Positions 16,944-26,295 of a stretch of 64,000 nt of DNA are shown here, in pieces. The stretch covers positions 1 to 64,000 of the forward strand of contig NZ_RBWS01000017.1 of assembly GCF_003627955.1 (NCBI RefSeq), in the 5' to 3' direction. How positions within the stretch are numbered: the first letter of the stretch is position 1; each line of letters starts with the position of its first letter. The translations under genes were made by a program, and so were the position numbers. The DNA comes from Sphingobacterium puteale. GTDB lineage: Bacteria > Bacteroidota > Bacteroidia > Sphingobacteriales > Sphingobacteriaceae. The notes under the pieces are model-generated. The model saw only the letters and a list, made by a program, of their open reading frames with translations. It was not told where the DNA came from and made no database searches.

Positions 16944-18218
16944 TTATCTTGATTTTTTTAAACTTACTACTTTGCTAATGTCTTCCAGTACGTTTAATAC
17001 TTTATCCAAGTGTTCTTTTGTATGGGTGGCCATCAGGCTTGTACGAATACGGGCATCCTTTTTTGCTACACCGGGATAGACGATGCAATTGGCATAGACC
17101 CCATTTTGTAACAACATCCGCGATACCTGAGCGGTTCGAATTGGGTCACCGATTTTTATCGGGATAATTGGAGAGGATGAGGTTCCGATATCTGCACCGA
17201 GTGACAATAGCCCTTCTTTAAAATAGGTGACATTGTCTTTGAGCCTAGCGCGCCAAAAGGGCTCTTCATCAATTAGATCAATCGCTTTTAATAAACCAAA
17301 ACTTGCCGGTGTTGACGTAGATGAAAATACCTGTTGTCTGGATTGATAGCGAAGGTAATTAATGATCTCCGGAGTTGAAACGATAAAACCTCCAATATGA
17401 CCCAACGCCTTACTCAGCGTACCGGCAATAATATCTACCTTATCCAAAAGGTTGTAGATTTCAATAGCGCCCCTGCCATGATCGCCCATAACCCCTATAC
17501 CATGCGCGTCATCGACCATTAAATATGCACCATATTTTTTTGTCAACGTATGAATCTCATCCATCTTCGCTAAATCTCCGTTCTGAGAATATACGCCATC
17601 AATGATAACCAATTTGGTTCTAAATTTACTTTGCGCCTCAGCTAATGCACGTTCAAGATGAATCATACTATTATGTGGAAATCGCTTGACGTTTGTATTT
17701 GGCAAACCTTCATATACACTAGCATGTACTTCCATGTCAACGATAGCGCAGTCTTCTTGCTTCAATAAACTTAGTAAGGTCGAGCTATTTGCAGTATATC
17801 CAGTTGTAAAAACAATACTCGATCCTTCAGGACGATTGAAAAATTCACACAGCTTCCGTTCTAAAGCCACATGATATTCATGATGTCCTCCGATTAACGG
17901 AGACGCTCCCGCTCCCGTGCCATATTTTTCAATTCCTGCTATTGCAGCAGCTTTCACTTTTGGATGTTGAGAAAAATTAAGGTAATCGTTTGATACAAGA
18001 CTTATACATTCAGTCGGTTTAGCTAAAAATGGAGAAGTTACAATAGCCGTTGGCCCACAGCCTTGAGTTATAAATCTAAAGTTAAGATGCTCATTTTCTT
18101 TCATGTAATTTATATAAGAATCGAAATACTTTGCAGCATCCATCATATCAAAACCAGCAATATTTTCAAATTCTTTAAAACTTGCTGTAGCAAAATCAAT
18201 TTGTTGGTTAATTTCCAT
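16944..18218 (-). CDS. PLP-dependent alpha-oxoamine synthase
   Basis: The 424-residue protein belongs to the family of 8-amino-7-oxononanoate synthase, 2-amino-3-ketobutyrate CoA ligase and serine palmitoyltransferase. Visible motifs are SNDYLNFSQHP (77-86), KYGTGAGASPLIGG (98-111), catalytic DAHG (237-240) and GTLSKALG with the PLP lysine at 270. It condenses an acyl thioester with an amino acid. It has a 60-residue N-terminal extension and differs clearly from recalled Sphingobacterium serine palmitoyltransferase. Candidate roles are sulfonolipid, aminoketone signal or secondary-metabolite synthesis. No biotin genes adjoin it. Confidence 0.85.
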   Translation of the reverse strand: MEINQQIDFATASFKEFENIAGFDMMDAAKYFDSYINYMKENEHLNFRFITQGCGPTAIVTSPFLAKPTECISLVSNDYLNFSQHPKVKAAAIAGIEKYGTGAGASPLIGGHHEYHVALERKLCEFFNRPEGSSIVFTTGYTANSSTLLSLLKQEDCAIVDMEVHASVYEGLPNTNVKRFPHNSMIHLERALAEAQSKFRTKLVIIDGVYSQNGDLAKMDEIHTLTKKYGAYLMVDDAHGIGVMGDHGRGAIEIYNLLDKVDIIAGTLSKALGHIGGFIVSTPEIINYLRYQSRQQVFSSTSTPASFGLLKAIDLIDEEPFWRARLKDNVTYFKEGLLSLGADIGTSSSPIIPIKIGDPIRTAQVSRMLLQNGVYANCIVYPGVAKKDARIRTSLMATHTKEHLDKVLNVLEDISKVVSLKKSR

Positions 18219-18485
18219 TGATATCTTGTTAGGTATTCATAATAATACTATAAATATAAAGTAAAAATTAGATTACTCATCTTATTAAACATTCATTTAT
18301 AAAAATTTCCTGACAGACCTTTATAAGGTATAGGACAATGTTAATCTTGTCTTGGCTATTGGTAATATAAAATGAGGGATTATGCTAGTAAATGACAAAA
18401 AAGAAGTATATATTAACAAAAGCTTTAACTTCAACAGAAGGCGGTTGAGTTACGTCATTGTATGAAAAAAGGAGTTATTAAAAAC

Positions 18486-18517
18486 AACAGCGGGTAGCCC
18501 CTACAGCTACCCCTGTT
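18486..18517 (-). terminator. Long hairpin, terminator-like on minus strand
   Basis: Arms AACAG-C-GGGTAGC and GCTACCC-CTGTT form a 12-bp stem with one bulged C and a 7-nt loop. On the minus strand a TTGTTTTT run follows. The nearest upstream minus-strand gene (DedA) ends about 715 bp away, so another transcript may end here. Confidence 0.5.
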
Positions 18518-18969
18518 ATATTATACACCTACCTACAGTATACATATCATATCTACATTTTTATAGGACAAATACATCCTTATAAGTCCACTTAGCAGTT
18601 TATAAGAGCTGAATAAGTGAAGAACGCCTCAATGATATACAAATATATAAAAATAATTTCCCTTATGTGTTAAAATTAAAAAAAATAATAAAAATGTGTA
18701 ATTCGAGTCATAGACACTATATGTGGTAAATATTGCTGTCTGCTATTTCTTCTTTAAAACTATAGTTATTATATTTTTCATCCCTGTAAGAAAATAGTAA
18801 ATATTAGATGTGTTGAATAATAAATTTTCTCAAAACAAGGAATATTGTAAATTATTGTTATAAATATGAAGGGTATAAACGTTTGGAATCACTAATTGTT
18901 ACTTTATGCTATATTTTAAAGTAATTGACGATGTGGTTTACGTAAAGGTATTTATAGGCTGTGAAGGAA

Positions 18970-19003
18970 AAATGGCTACTTATCTATTGATTTGTAGCCA
19001 TTT
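18970..19003 (-). terminator. Hairpin downstream of DedA gene
   Basis: A perfect 10-bp stem (AAATGGCTAC / GTAGCCATTT) with a 14-nt loop lies 230 bp after the DedA stop. On the minus strand a short T stretch follows. Confidence 0.45.
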
Positions 19004-19232
19004 ATGATAGGTATACTGTAGGGTGCTTTGTAATAGTGCTGTAAATGTAAGAAAAATACACCAAAACATTTCTTTTCTGTGAAAAAAAATGTTTAAAACA
19101 CAGGTGAAATTAGTGAGAATATGGATAATAATTTCTTTAGATATTTTTGGCAAATTACTGGGAATATCTATTTTGCGTTGATCTTTCAGATTTTTAGATT
19201 TTTTATAGAATGACTAGATATTTGATCAGATC

Positions 19233-19886
19233 TTATTGAATAATTTTTGCCTTATCTTTTGATGCAAAAGCTTTTATAATGACCGGTGCTGTCGCAATCA
19301 GAACAATAACGATAATGACGAGCTCCAGATTTTCTTTTACCCAAACATTCTCACCTAACAAGTAACCGAGAGTAACTAGGCTTCCTGACCAGATAATTGC
19401 TCCAATCACGTTGTACAGTACAAATTTTTTGAACTCCATACCAACGATGCCCGCAACGATTGGTGCAAAAGTTCGAACAACAGGAAGAAACCTCGCGAGA
19501 ATAATAGCTCCACCACCTCTTTTTTCGTAAAACTCCTGTGCTTTATAGATATAACTTTTCTTGAAGAACCAGCTATCTTCCATACTCATTATTCTTTTTC
19601 CAAAGACCCTTCCGCACCAGTAGCCAACAAAATTACCCAGAATTGCGGCCAATGACACGAGTACAATCCAATAAAGCAATGTCGGTATTTGTTCTGATGG
19701 AGGAATTGTCATGTTAGAAACAATCATCCCCGCGATGAAAAGAATCGGATCACCAGGAAGAAAAAATCCAATGAGGATACCTGTCTCGGCAAAAATAATA
19801 AACAACAGCAGATATAAACCTCCATGGTTAACAATCCAGTCTGGATTTGTGAGGTTATTTAAAAATTCAAAAAAAACATCCATCAA
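19233..19886 (-). CDS. DedA family (SNARE-associated/VTT) membrane protein
   Basis: The 217-residue protein has the DedA/VTT layout: a first hydrophobic segment, the FFLPGDPILFIAG re-entrant motif, a polar FGKRI loop, then FYEKRGGGAIILARFLPVVRTFAPIVAG, the family's signature with conserved arginines, and two last membrane spans. DedA proteins act as lipid scramblases or flippases, including for undecaprenyl phosphate, in the inner membrane. It appears monocistronic, with a long 3' region before the next gene. Confidence 0.92.
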   Translation of the reverse strand: MMDVFFEFLNNLTNPDWIVNHGGLYLLLFIIFAETGILIGFFLPGDPILFIAGMIVSNMTIPPSEQIPTLLYWIVLVSLAAILGNFVGYWCGRVFGKRIMSMEDSWFFKKSYIYKAQEFYEKRGGGAIILARFLPVVRTFAPIVAGIVGMEFKKFVLYNVIGAIIWSGSLVTLGYLLGENVWVKENLELVIIVIVLIATAPVIIKAFASKDKAKIIQ

Positions 19887-20054
19887 ATAAATCGAATAAT
19901 ATCAAATACAAAACAATCTGCCTTCACTCCAAATTTAAAGTACGCTGCGCCGATCAAATTGGATTACAGCCCAAATATCCTAAAGCTATGTGATCTTTAA
20001 TTAAAGGCGCAAGATAGAAAATCAGCTGCAATTGCAGGCAATTTTTTACACTTA

Positions 20055-20084
20055 TTTTTGGAACAATAGAGCATGTTCCAAAAA
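20055..20084. repeat. Inverted repeat after TlpA gene
   Basis: TTTTTGGAACA and TGTTCCAAAAA form an 11-bp stem with an 8-nt loop, 40-70 nt downstream of the TlpA gene stop. The stem flanks are T-rich on one side and A-rich on the other, so it may act as a terminator or simply protect the mRNA end. Confidence 0.5.
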
Positions 20085-20123
20085 AACGCAATTTGCTGGC
20101 ATTTTTGACATACGATAGGGATA

Positions 20124-21272
20124 TTACTTAATTGCTTGTAGGGTAAAGATCGTTTTCAATTTATTTTGCAGATCTTCGCCTCTTAGATTTCGTGCGATTA
20201 TTTTACCGTCAGGACCTAATAGAAAACTGGCTGGAATGGAGTTGATTCCGTACAGCTTTGCTGCTATGCTGTCCCACCCGCCCAAATCCGAAACCTGGGA
20301 CCATGGCAGCTTATCTTCTTTGATCGCTTTAATCCAGGCTTCTTTGCGTGCCGCATCATCTAAAGATATGCCAAGGATCTCAAAGCCATTATCATGGTAT
20401 TTTTTATATGCTTCTACAAGATTGGGATTTTCCGCGCGGCAAGGTCCACACCAACTTGCCCAAAAATCAATGAGCAAATATTTTCCCAAAAAATCCGAAA
20501 TTTTAATCGTTTTCCCATCAGGGCTTTTGAGGGCGAGGTCCGGGGCAATCTCCCCGATTTTTGTTTTGGCGAGGGAAGCCAGCTGAAGTGGAATAATCCG
20601 GCCTAGAGGACTCTCTTTTAAACCCGGTGAAAGACGTTCAAATGCTGACTCAACTGCCTCGGCAAACTTCTCCTGACTTGCAACAAAACTTAAACTAATG
20701 ACACTGAGGTATGAATTGGGGTGTTTCTTCGCAAATGCCAGATGGGTACTGTAATTTTCATCCATAAGAAGCTTCTCCCGATCTACAAAATGGGCGAATA
20801 GCACAGAATCCTTCTGTTGCTCAACTGGCAGTTTTGAGAACTCTTTGTTTAACGCATCGAATTTTCCGTCAAGACCTTTTTTCATTCGTTGGAATTCCTC
20901 ATTTTCCAGATTCAGCTTCGATCCGCTCAAAACGATATTTTTGAGCGAGTCTTTGGCATTCATGACAATATCAGCGGCCTCTAGGTAAAAGCGAAAGTAA
21001 TCCAATTTTTCACGGGGCTGCAGTTTCGTTACGTATGGATTTTTATTTAGGTAAAGCGCGGAATAAATTGGATAGCTGAGCCTTCCCTTAAATGCAAAAT
21101 GTCCCGCTTTGGTTTCTGTTGAATCCACATATGAAACACCGTCACTGTTGTAAACCAGAAAAAGTTTACTGCCATCTTCCAGCTGTTCTACTTTGCCTGT
21201 AATCGAGTAGTGATCTTGGGCGATGCCCAAAACTGGAAATAATAGCAATAGGCATAGGAAGGGAGTTTTCAT
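20124..21272 (-). CDS. TlpA family disulfide reductase with DUF4369 N-terminus
   Basis: The 382-residue protein has a signal peptide ending near VLGIAQ, an N-terminal DUF4369-like domain (YSITGKVEQLEDGSKLFLVY), a helical middle and a C-terminal AhpC-TSA/TlpA thioredoxin domain with FWASWCGPC (Cys275, Cys278) and a late INSIPASFLLGPDGKI containing the cis-proline. This is the common Bacteroidota periplasmic thiol oxidoreductase layout. It is monocistronic, with an inverted repeat after its end. Confidence 0.9.
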   Translation of the reverse strand: MKTPFLCLLLLFPVLGIAQDHYSITGKVEQLEDGSKLFLVYNSDGVSYVDSTETKAGHFAFKGRLSYPIYSALYLNKNPYVTKLQPREKLDYFRFYLEAADIVMNAKDSLKNIVLSGSKLNLENEEFQRMKKGLDGKFDALNKEFSKLPVEQQKDSVLFAHFVDREKLLMDENYSTHLAFAKKHPNSYLSVISLSFVASQEKFAEAVESAFERLSPGLKESPLGRIIPLQLASLAKTKIGEIAPDLALKSPDGKTIKISDFLGKYLLIDFWASWCGPCRAENPNLVEAYKKYHDNGFEILGISLDDAARKEAWIKAIKEDKLPWSQVSDLGGWDSIAAKLYGINSIPASFLLGPDGKIIARNLRGEDLQNKLKTIFTLQAIK

Positions 21273-21343
21273 TAAGCTGCTTTTTAGGTCTATTAATCAA
21301 TCTATTGCTAAAAATAGTAAATTTATTGCAATCTGACCAATAA

Positions 21344-22003
21344 CTAAATATCCTGGAGTATAAGTGTGTCGGAAAATAGCCTCTTTGCCATAGGGATCAT
21401 TTGCGTAACTTGATTCTGCCCGCCAATTGGCACTGATAGATAAGGATCCTTCATCCCATACAATGCCGGATCTTTAATCTTCATGCTCATTTTGGAGCTA
21501 TTTTTTCCAAGATAACGCCTAAAACAAATTTCCTGAATATCATTGATAAAGATAAACTGATAATCGCTTGTCCATATCCCGTTAGGGGCCAATCTGACTG
21601 CTGTTTTCTCTTTGAATGGCATCAAAGTAAACTTTACACCAATAAAAAGGACAAAAATACCAGCAATTGACTGCTCGCGAAATATACCAATCGCGGAAAA
21701 GCAAATGACCAAACCAAAAATAAGCGTAAATAATATATTGGGGCTTACCGTAAATGTTACTTTATAATTTATTACGGTTTTACTTAACGCACGCTGATGA
21801 ATAATTTCATAACGTTGTATAAACTTCATTTTTTTAGTATCCTCAAACCAGCTCATGAAATAATACACATTGATCAGCACGGTGCCAATTACACAGAAGC
21901 TTAATCCGGTTTTTTTCATGTTTAACAAATAATACATGAAAAGATTGATGGCAACGTATAAAATATTGTAAGCTAGGATCGTATAAACTCTTTTATTTTT
22001 CAT
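21344..22003 (-). CDS. Membrane protein of unknown function, 219 residues
   Basis: There are about four hydrophobic segments: residues 8-30, 34-50, 88-105 and 110-125. They are followed by a soluble C-terminal domain with a YQFIFINDIQEICFRRYLG strand-helix unit reminiscent of PH-like membrane domains. No family was recognised with certainty. It starts 39 nt downstream of a truncated ABC permease on the same strand and may be a leftover of that operon. Confidence 0.65.
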   Translation of the reverse strand: MKNKRVYTILAYNILYVAINLFMYYLLNMKKTGLSFCVIGTVLINVYYFMSWFEDTKKMKFIQRYEIIHQRALSKTVINYKVTFTVSPNILFTLIFGLVICFSAIGIFREQSIAGIFVLFIGVKFTLMPFKEKTAVRLAPNGIWTSDYQFIFINDIQEICFRRYLGKNSSKMSMKIKDPALYGMKDPYLSVPIGGQNQVTQMIPMAKRLFSDTLILQDI

Positions 22004-22041
22004 GCTGATTCAACGAGCTGTAAAGATAATCATTTCATCTA

Positions 22042-23712
22042 TCACTCATCCCGCAAGGAATCTACTGGATTAGCAAGAGAAGCGCGTATAGACTGATAGC
22101 CTACAGTCAATATCGTAATTCCGATTGCCAAAGTTCCCGTCATCGCAAAGATTTCCCATCCCGGGCCAATTCGATAAGCATATTCCTGAATATAACTATT
22201 CATAGCCCAATAAGCAATTGGAAACGCAATCAGGCAAGCAATACAGACCAATAGAACAAATTCACCAGATAACATCCGGGCAACTGAAAATACAGATGCG
22301 CCATGTATTTTACGGATGCTGATTTCTTTTGTTCTGCTTTCAACCATATAGGCTGCCAGTCCAAACAGGCCGAGACAAGAAACAAAAATAGTAAGTGCAG
22401 TAAATATACCCGCCAATCGCTCCGTCCGTTGTATTTCATGAAATTTTTTAGCATACTCCCCATCTAAAAAATGATATTCGAGGGGATAATCAGGATTGTA
22501 CTCTTTGAATATTTTAGCTGTCTTGCTTAGCGCATCTGCCGTCGTTAATAAGGTATTGAATTTAATATGAACAACCCCCAATGGTGCTGCTGCACCCTCT
22601 ATAACTGTTGGTGTAATTGGGTTAAATGGTGATTCTTGAATAAAATCTTTGACAATAGCGATAATTGTATACTTCTTGTCTCCGTCCACGATATAGCTGC
22701 CGATCGGCTGCTTAAGTTTCATAACCTTTGCAGCTGTTTCATTGATTATAGCGGCCATCGAATCCGTAGGAAAACGTCGAAGATCAAAATCACGTCCTTT
22801 GATTAGTTCGAGGCCTGTGGTTTCGATCAATCTGTCATCAGCTGACTGTCGATTAAACGGAATGATGCTATTGGGGTCTTTTCCTTCCCAGGATGCGCCG
22901 CTCCACCCACTCCACCTCTCTGTCATTGGTGACATAGTCCTGGTTACGGAAGTCGCAATTCCCTGCTCAAGTAAAGCTTGCCGGATTAATGCTATATTTT
23001 TCGCAATGGCCCCTATCTCCACTACATAGACCAAATTATCTTTTTTAAAACCCACATCACGATTTTGAGCATGCTGAATTTGTTGCCGGATAACCAGCGT
23101 ACTGATGATCATCACGACAGCGATGACAAATTGGGAGACAACAAGTACTTTTCGTGGGCTTATCCTTTGTTTGATATAGATAAACCTACCTTTTAGTACA
23201 CGGACGGGATGAAAAGCGGAAAGAAAGAATGCTGGATATCCCCCAGCCAGCAAACCAGTTAAAAAAATAAATATAACTCCGGTAGTCAGGAATTTGATCT
23301 GATTGAGCGGAAGCGTTAGTTTTCGCCCTATTAAATCGCTAAAACTCGGCAATAATAGGATGACGATCAAGATGGCGATAATAGCAGACACCGATACCAG
23401 CGCGATTGATTCCGTTAAAAATTGCCAGACCAGAGACATTCTCTGTGCACCCACAACCTTACGTACCCCGACCTCCTTTGCTCTTCTTTCACTCTGTGCG
23501 GTGCTTAGATTGACAAAGTTGATACAGGCAATCAGTAAAATAAATGCGGCTATACAGATAAAGATCCTTACCATTTCTATTCGTCCGCCTATAACAATAC
23601 CATTTTTGTAACTGTTATAAAGATAAGTTTCTCCTATAGGCTTCAGGAAATTGTCATTTTTGACATCCGCATGTGCCTTTGAAATAACAACTGTAGCTAA
23701 CCGGCTTATCAC
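22042..23712 (-). pseudogene. 5'-truncated MacB/FtsX-type ABC transporter permease
   Basis: The frame of 556 codons contains the first FtsX block (MVRIFICIAAFILLIACINFVNLSTAQSERRAKEVGVRKVVGA), a second periplasmic core and a second FtsX block ending in SIRASLANPVDSLRDE. Intact Bacteroidota proteins of this type have about 780-800 residues and begin with a membrane helix plus a MacB core, all absent here. In-frame sequence extends a few codons upstream (VNTVALINFV) before a stop, then an unrelated DinB gene begins on the other strand. Loss of the 5' third by deletion is inferred. Such permeases normally export macrolides, peptides or lipids. Confidence 0.75.
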
Positions 23713-23785
23713 AAAATTAATTAGCGCAACTGTATTTACTTACATATTCTTGTGTATATTTAATGCCTAAACTAAGTAATTCATA

Positions 23786-24238
23786 ATGTCAAATCCGCTG
23801 ATACAATTATGGTTATATAACGATTGGGCGAATAATTTGCTGATCGAAAAAATGAAACAGGACGCTGAACGTATTCCTGCAGGCTGTTTACGCTTATTAA
23901 GCCATATCATGAATGCACAGCTGATATGGCTATACCGGCTGAATGGCGAAAAACCTCCTGTAGGGGTATGGGATGAACATACTCTGTTAACTTGTGAACA
24001 ATATCATCAGTTAGCTTCCTTGGGGTTTACAGAGAAGGTCTACGCTGATGAGTGCAAGATCATGGAAACCGTAAACTATACCAATACCAAGAGTGAGCAG
24101 TTCCAGAACTCTTTTGGAGATATTCTTTTACATGTATTTAATCACGGTACATATCATCGGGCACAAATCGCTGTGGAAATGCGAAGGAATGGACTTGATC
24201 CCATCAATACCGATTACATCTCTTTCGTTAGGACGTAA
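23786..24238 (+). CDS. DinB family protein
   Basis: The 150-residue protein shows the four-helix DinB/YfiT fold: start LIQLWLYNDWANNLLIEKM, the first metal His in LRLLSHIMNAQLIWLYRL, and the second pair in HVFNHGTYHRAQIAVEM. DinB-like proteins bind a metal through three histidines, and some transfer bacillithiol or other thiols. Their role here is not defined. It is followed 47 nt later by an OsmC-like gene on the same strand, and its 5' side adjoins the break point of the truncated permease. Confidence 0.88.
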   Translation: MSNPLIQLWLYNDWANNLLIEKMKQDAERIPAGCLRLLSHIMNAQLIWLYRLNGEKPPVGVWDEHTLLTCEQYHQLASLGFTEKVYADECKIMETVNYTNTKSEQFQNSFGDILLHVFNHGTYHRAQIAVEMRRNGLDPINTDYISFVRT

Positions 24239-24285
24239 TCGTAACTCCAGCAGTAGAAACTAATAATACCCAAAATTTTCATAAC

Positions 24286-24753
24286 ATGGCTTTTAAACAT
24301 TATTTTAAGGCTACTTTAAGATGGTTTCATCAACAAAAGCCTGGATCAGGCGCAAAGTTATATCCTAAGAGTCACCGGATTTCTATCCAGGGCAAAACGG
24401 ATTTACAGCTTTCTGCAGCAAAGGCCTTTAAGGGTGATCCGAAATTATATAATCCGGAGGATCTGTTGTTGAGTAGTCTCGTCTCTTGCCATATGATGTC
24501 TTATCTATATGTCTGTTCTAAAAATAACATTGAAGTAATTTCCTATACGGACAATGCTGAAGCAGTTTTAGAAACCGGTCCCGATGGCAGCGGTCGGTTT
24601 GTTCAGGTTGATCTATATCCAGAGGTCAGTATATCTGATCCCACAAAGATCGTTTTGGCGCTATCATTACATCATGAAGCGAATCGGCTTTGTTTTATAG
24701 CCAATTCCTGTAATTTTCCCGTACGACATCATGCAGTTTGTTCTGTCTGCTGA
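24286..24753 (+). CDS. OsmC family peroxiredoxin
   Basis: The 155-residue protein has the OsmC/Ohr fold with a first catalytic Cys68 in LLLSSLVSCHMMSYLYVC and a later Cys in the helix HHEANRLCFIANSCNFPV. A characteristic GDPKLYNPEDLLLSSLVSCHM segment precedes the active site. OsmC proteins reduce organic hydroperoxides. It lies 47 nt downstream of a DinB gene and is probably cotranscribed with it, which suggests a thiol-based stress role for the pair. Confidence 0.88.
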   Translation: MAFKHYFKATLRWFHQQKPGSGAKLYPKSHRISIQGKTDLQLSAAKAFKGDPKLYNPEDLLLSSLVSCHMMSYLYVCSKNNIEVISYTDNAEAVLETGPDGSGRFVQVDLYPEVSISDPTKIVLALSLHHEANRLCFIANSCNFPVRHHAVCSVC

Positions 24754-24918
24754 CAAAAAATAACCGTTTCGCAGAATTCGCTTTTCAGCACGACTGAAAC
24801 AGATTATATCGAGTTCGATCTTTTGTTAATTGACTTTCTCTTTTGAGCTGATAGTTTATCAAAAATTAAGTTTTTAAAATTCAGACGAATTTTTTCAGGT
24901 TTTTTCTATTTTTAGGCC

Positions 24919-26154
24919 ATGATTGACAGCTCGAAAAAGAAGGCCGCCATAGGCTTTATATTTATTACTCTACTTATTGACATCACAGGATGGGGTATCA
25001 TCATTCCTGTTGTTCCCAAGCTTATTGAGGAACTTATCCATAGTGATATCAGTGAGGCCGCAAAGTATGGTGGCTGGCTCGGTTTTGCTTATGCGTTCAC
25101 TCAATTTATATTTTCACCAGTGGTGGGAAATCTGAGCGATAAATATGGACGGAGACCGATTATTTTAATTTCCTTATTCGGTTTCGCGGTGGACTATATA
25201 TTTCTCGCCCTTGCTCCTTCGATCGGCTGGTTATTTTTAGGACGGGTGATTGCCGGGTTAACAGGGGCAAGTTTTACAACCGCCAGTGCTTATATTGCGG
25301 ATATCTCTACGGATGAAGACCGGGCGAAAAATTTTGGACTCATTGGGGCCGCTTTCGGATTGGGCTTTATTATTGGGCCTGTAATCGGTGGATTGCTCGG
25401 ACATTATGGCGCAAGAGTTCCTTTTTACGCTGCTGCTGGATTATGTTTATTGAACTTTCTTTACGGATATTTTATTCTTCCTGAAAGCTTGGATAGAGAT
25501 AAGCGGCGTGCATTTGACTGGAAGCGTGCCAATCCGATCGGGTCATTTCGATTCTTAGGAAAACATCCTGAAATTTCCGGCTTGATTGTAGCTTTGATAT
25601 TGATCTATATTGCGGGGCATGCTGTACAAAGCAACTGGAACTTTTTTACCATGTATAAATTTGACTGGACAGAAAGAATGGTCGGTCTCTCTCTTGGTGT
25701 TATTGGTCTATTGATAGGCTTGGTCCAGGGCGTTCTGATACGCTGGACAACACCAAAACTTGGTGAACAAAAAAGCATTTATTATGGATTGATATTTTAC
25801 GCCTTAGGGCTATTGCTGTTCGCATTTGCCAGTCAGGGCTGGATGATGTTTGTCTTTCTGATCCCCTACTGCCTGGGCGGGATTTGTGGTCCGGCACTAC
25901 AGTCTGTAATTACCAAAAATGTTCCGTCAAATGAACAAGGAGAACTTCAAGGTGCATTAACCAGTTTAATGAGTGCAACATCCATTATAGGTCCGCCGAT
26001 GATGACCAATTTGTTTTACTATTTTACACACGATAAGGCACCCTTTAAATTCTCCGGAGCCCCGTTTTTTCTGGCGTTTGTTTTAATGACTATTAGTGTG
26101 ATTATTGTGTATTCAGCTTTTAGACGTAAGACTAAGGAGCGGCTTGGAGGTTAA
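24919..26154 (+). CDS. TetA-like MFS efflux transporter
   Basis: The 411-residue, 12-helix protein matches the DHA1 drug:proton antiporter family, TetA subgroup: [16 protein letters not shown] in helix 1, the [17 protein letters not shown] loop between helices 2 and 3, [24 protein letters not shown] in helix 4-5 and [13 protein letters not shown], the antiporter motif C. Proteins of this subgroup often confer tetracycline efflux, but many chromosomal relatives have other substrates. No TetR-type repressor is adjacent, so resistance cannot be assumed. Confidence 0.88.
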   Translation: MIDSSKKKAAIGFIFITLLIDITGWGIIIPVVPKLIEELIHSDISEAAKYGGWLGFAYAFTQFIFSPVVGNLSDKYGRRPIILISLFGFAVDYIFLALAPSIGWLFLGRVIAGLTGASFTTASAYIADISTDEDRAKNFGLIGAAFGLGFIIGPVIGGLLGHYGARVPFYAAAGLCLLNFLYGYFILPESLDRDKRRAFDWKRANPIGSFRFLGKHPEISGLIVALILIYIAGHAVQSNWNFFTMYKFDWTERMVGLSLGVIGLLIGLVQGVLIRWTTPKLGEQKSIYYGLIFYALGLLLFAFASQGWMMFVFLIPYCLGGICGPALQSVITKNVPSNEQGELQGALTSLMSATSIIGPPMMTNLFYYFTHDKAPFKFSGAPFFLAFVLMTISVIIVYSAFRRKTKERLGG

Positions 26155-26295
26155 GCCGCAAAGACATTTTACCACGAGAGTGCCAAGTTCATCCTATATG
26201 TAACACTACTTATTTATTATTCTAAGTTAGTAAAATTGCTCTTTTAAGAATAATGATTTCTCTTGTGTATATTCGTATAGGAAAAAACGATCCAT

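Larger units (their letters stand above)
18219..19232. other. 1-kb AT-rich gene-free tract with two hairpins
   Basis: No protein-coding frame of convincing quality was found on either strand. Two strong inverted repeats are present, at 18486-18517 and 18970-19003, both followed by T-rich sequence on the minus strand. The tract could hold a small RNA, untranslated ends of the DedA transcript, or a decayed gene. Confidence 0.5.

Noticed and set aside
16944-18218. BioF or Kbl assignment for the alpha-oxoamine synthase
   Set aside because: No biotin or threonine-degradation genes adjoin it, and the N-terminal extension is unlike both; a general family name is safer.
24919-26154. Acquired tetracycline resistance gene
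   Set aside because: The protein is of the TetA type, but no repressor, mobile element or composition change surrounds it, so it is more likely a chromosomal exporter.
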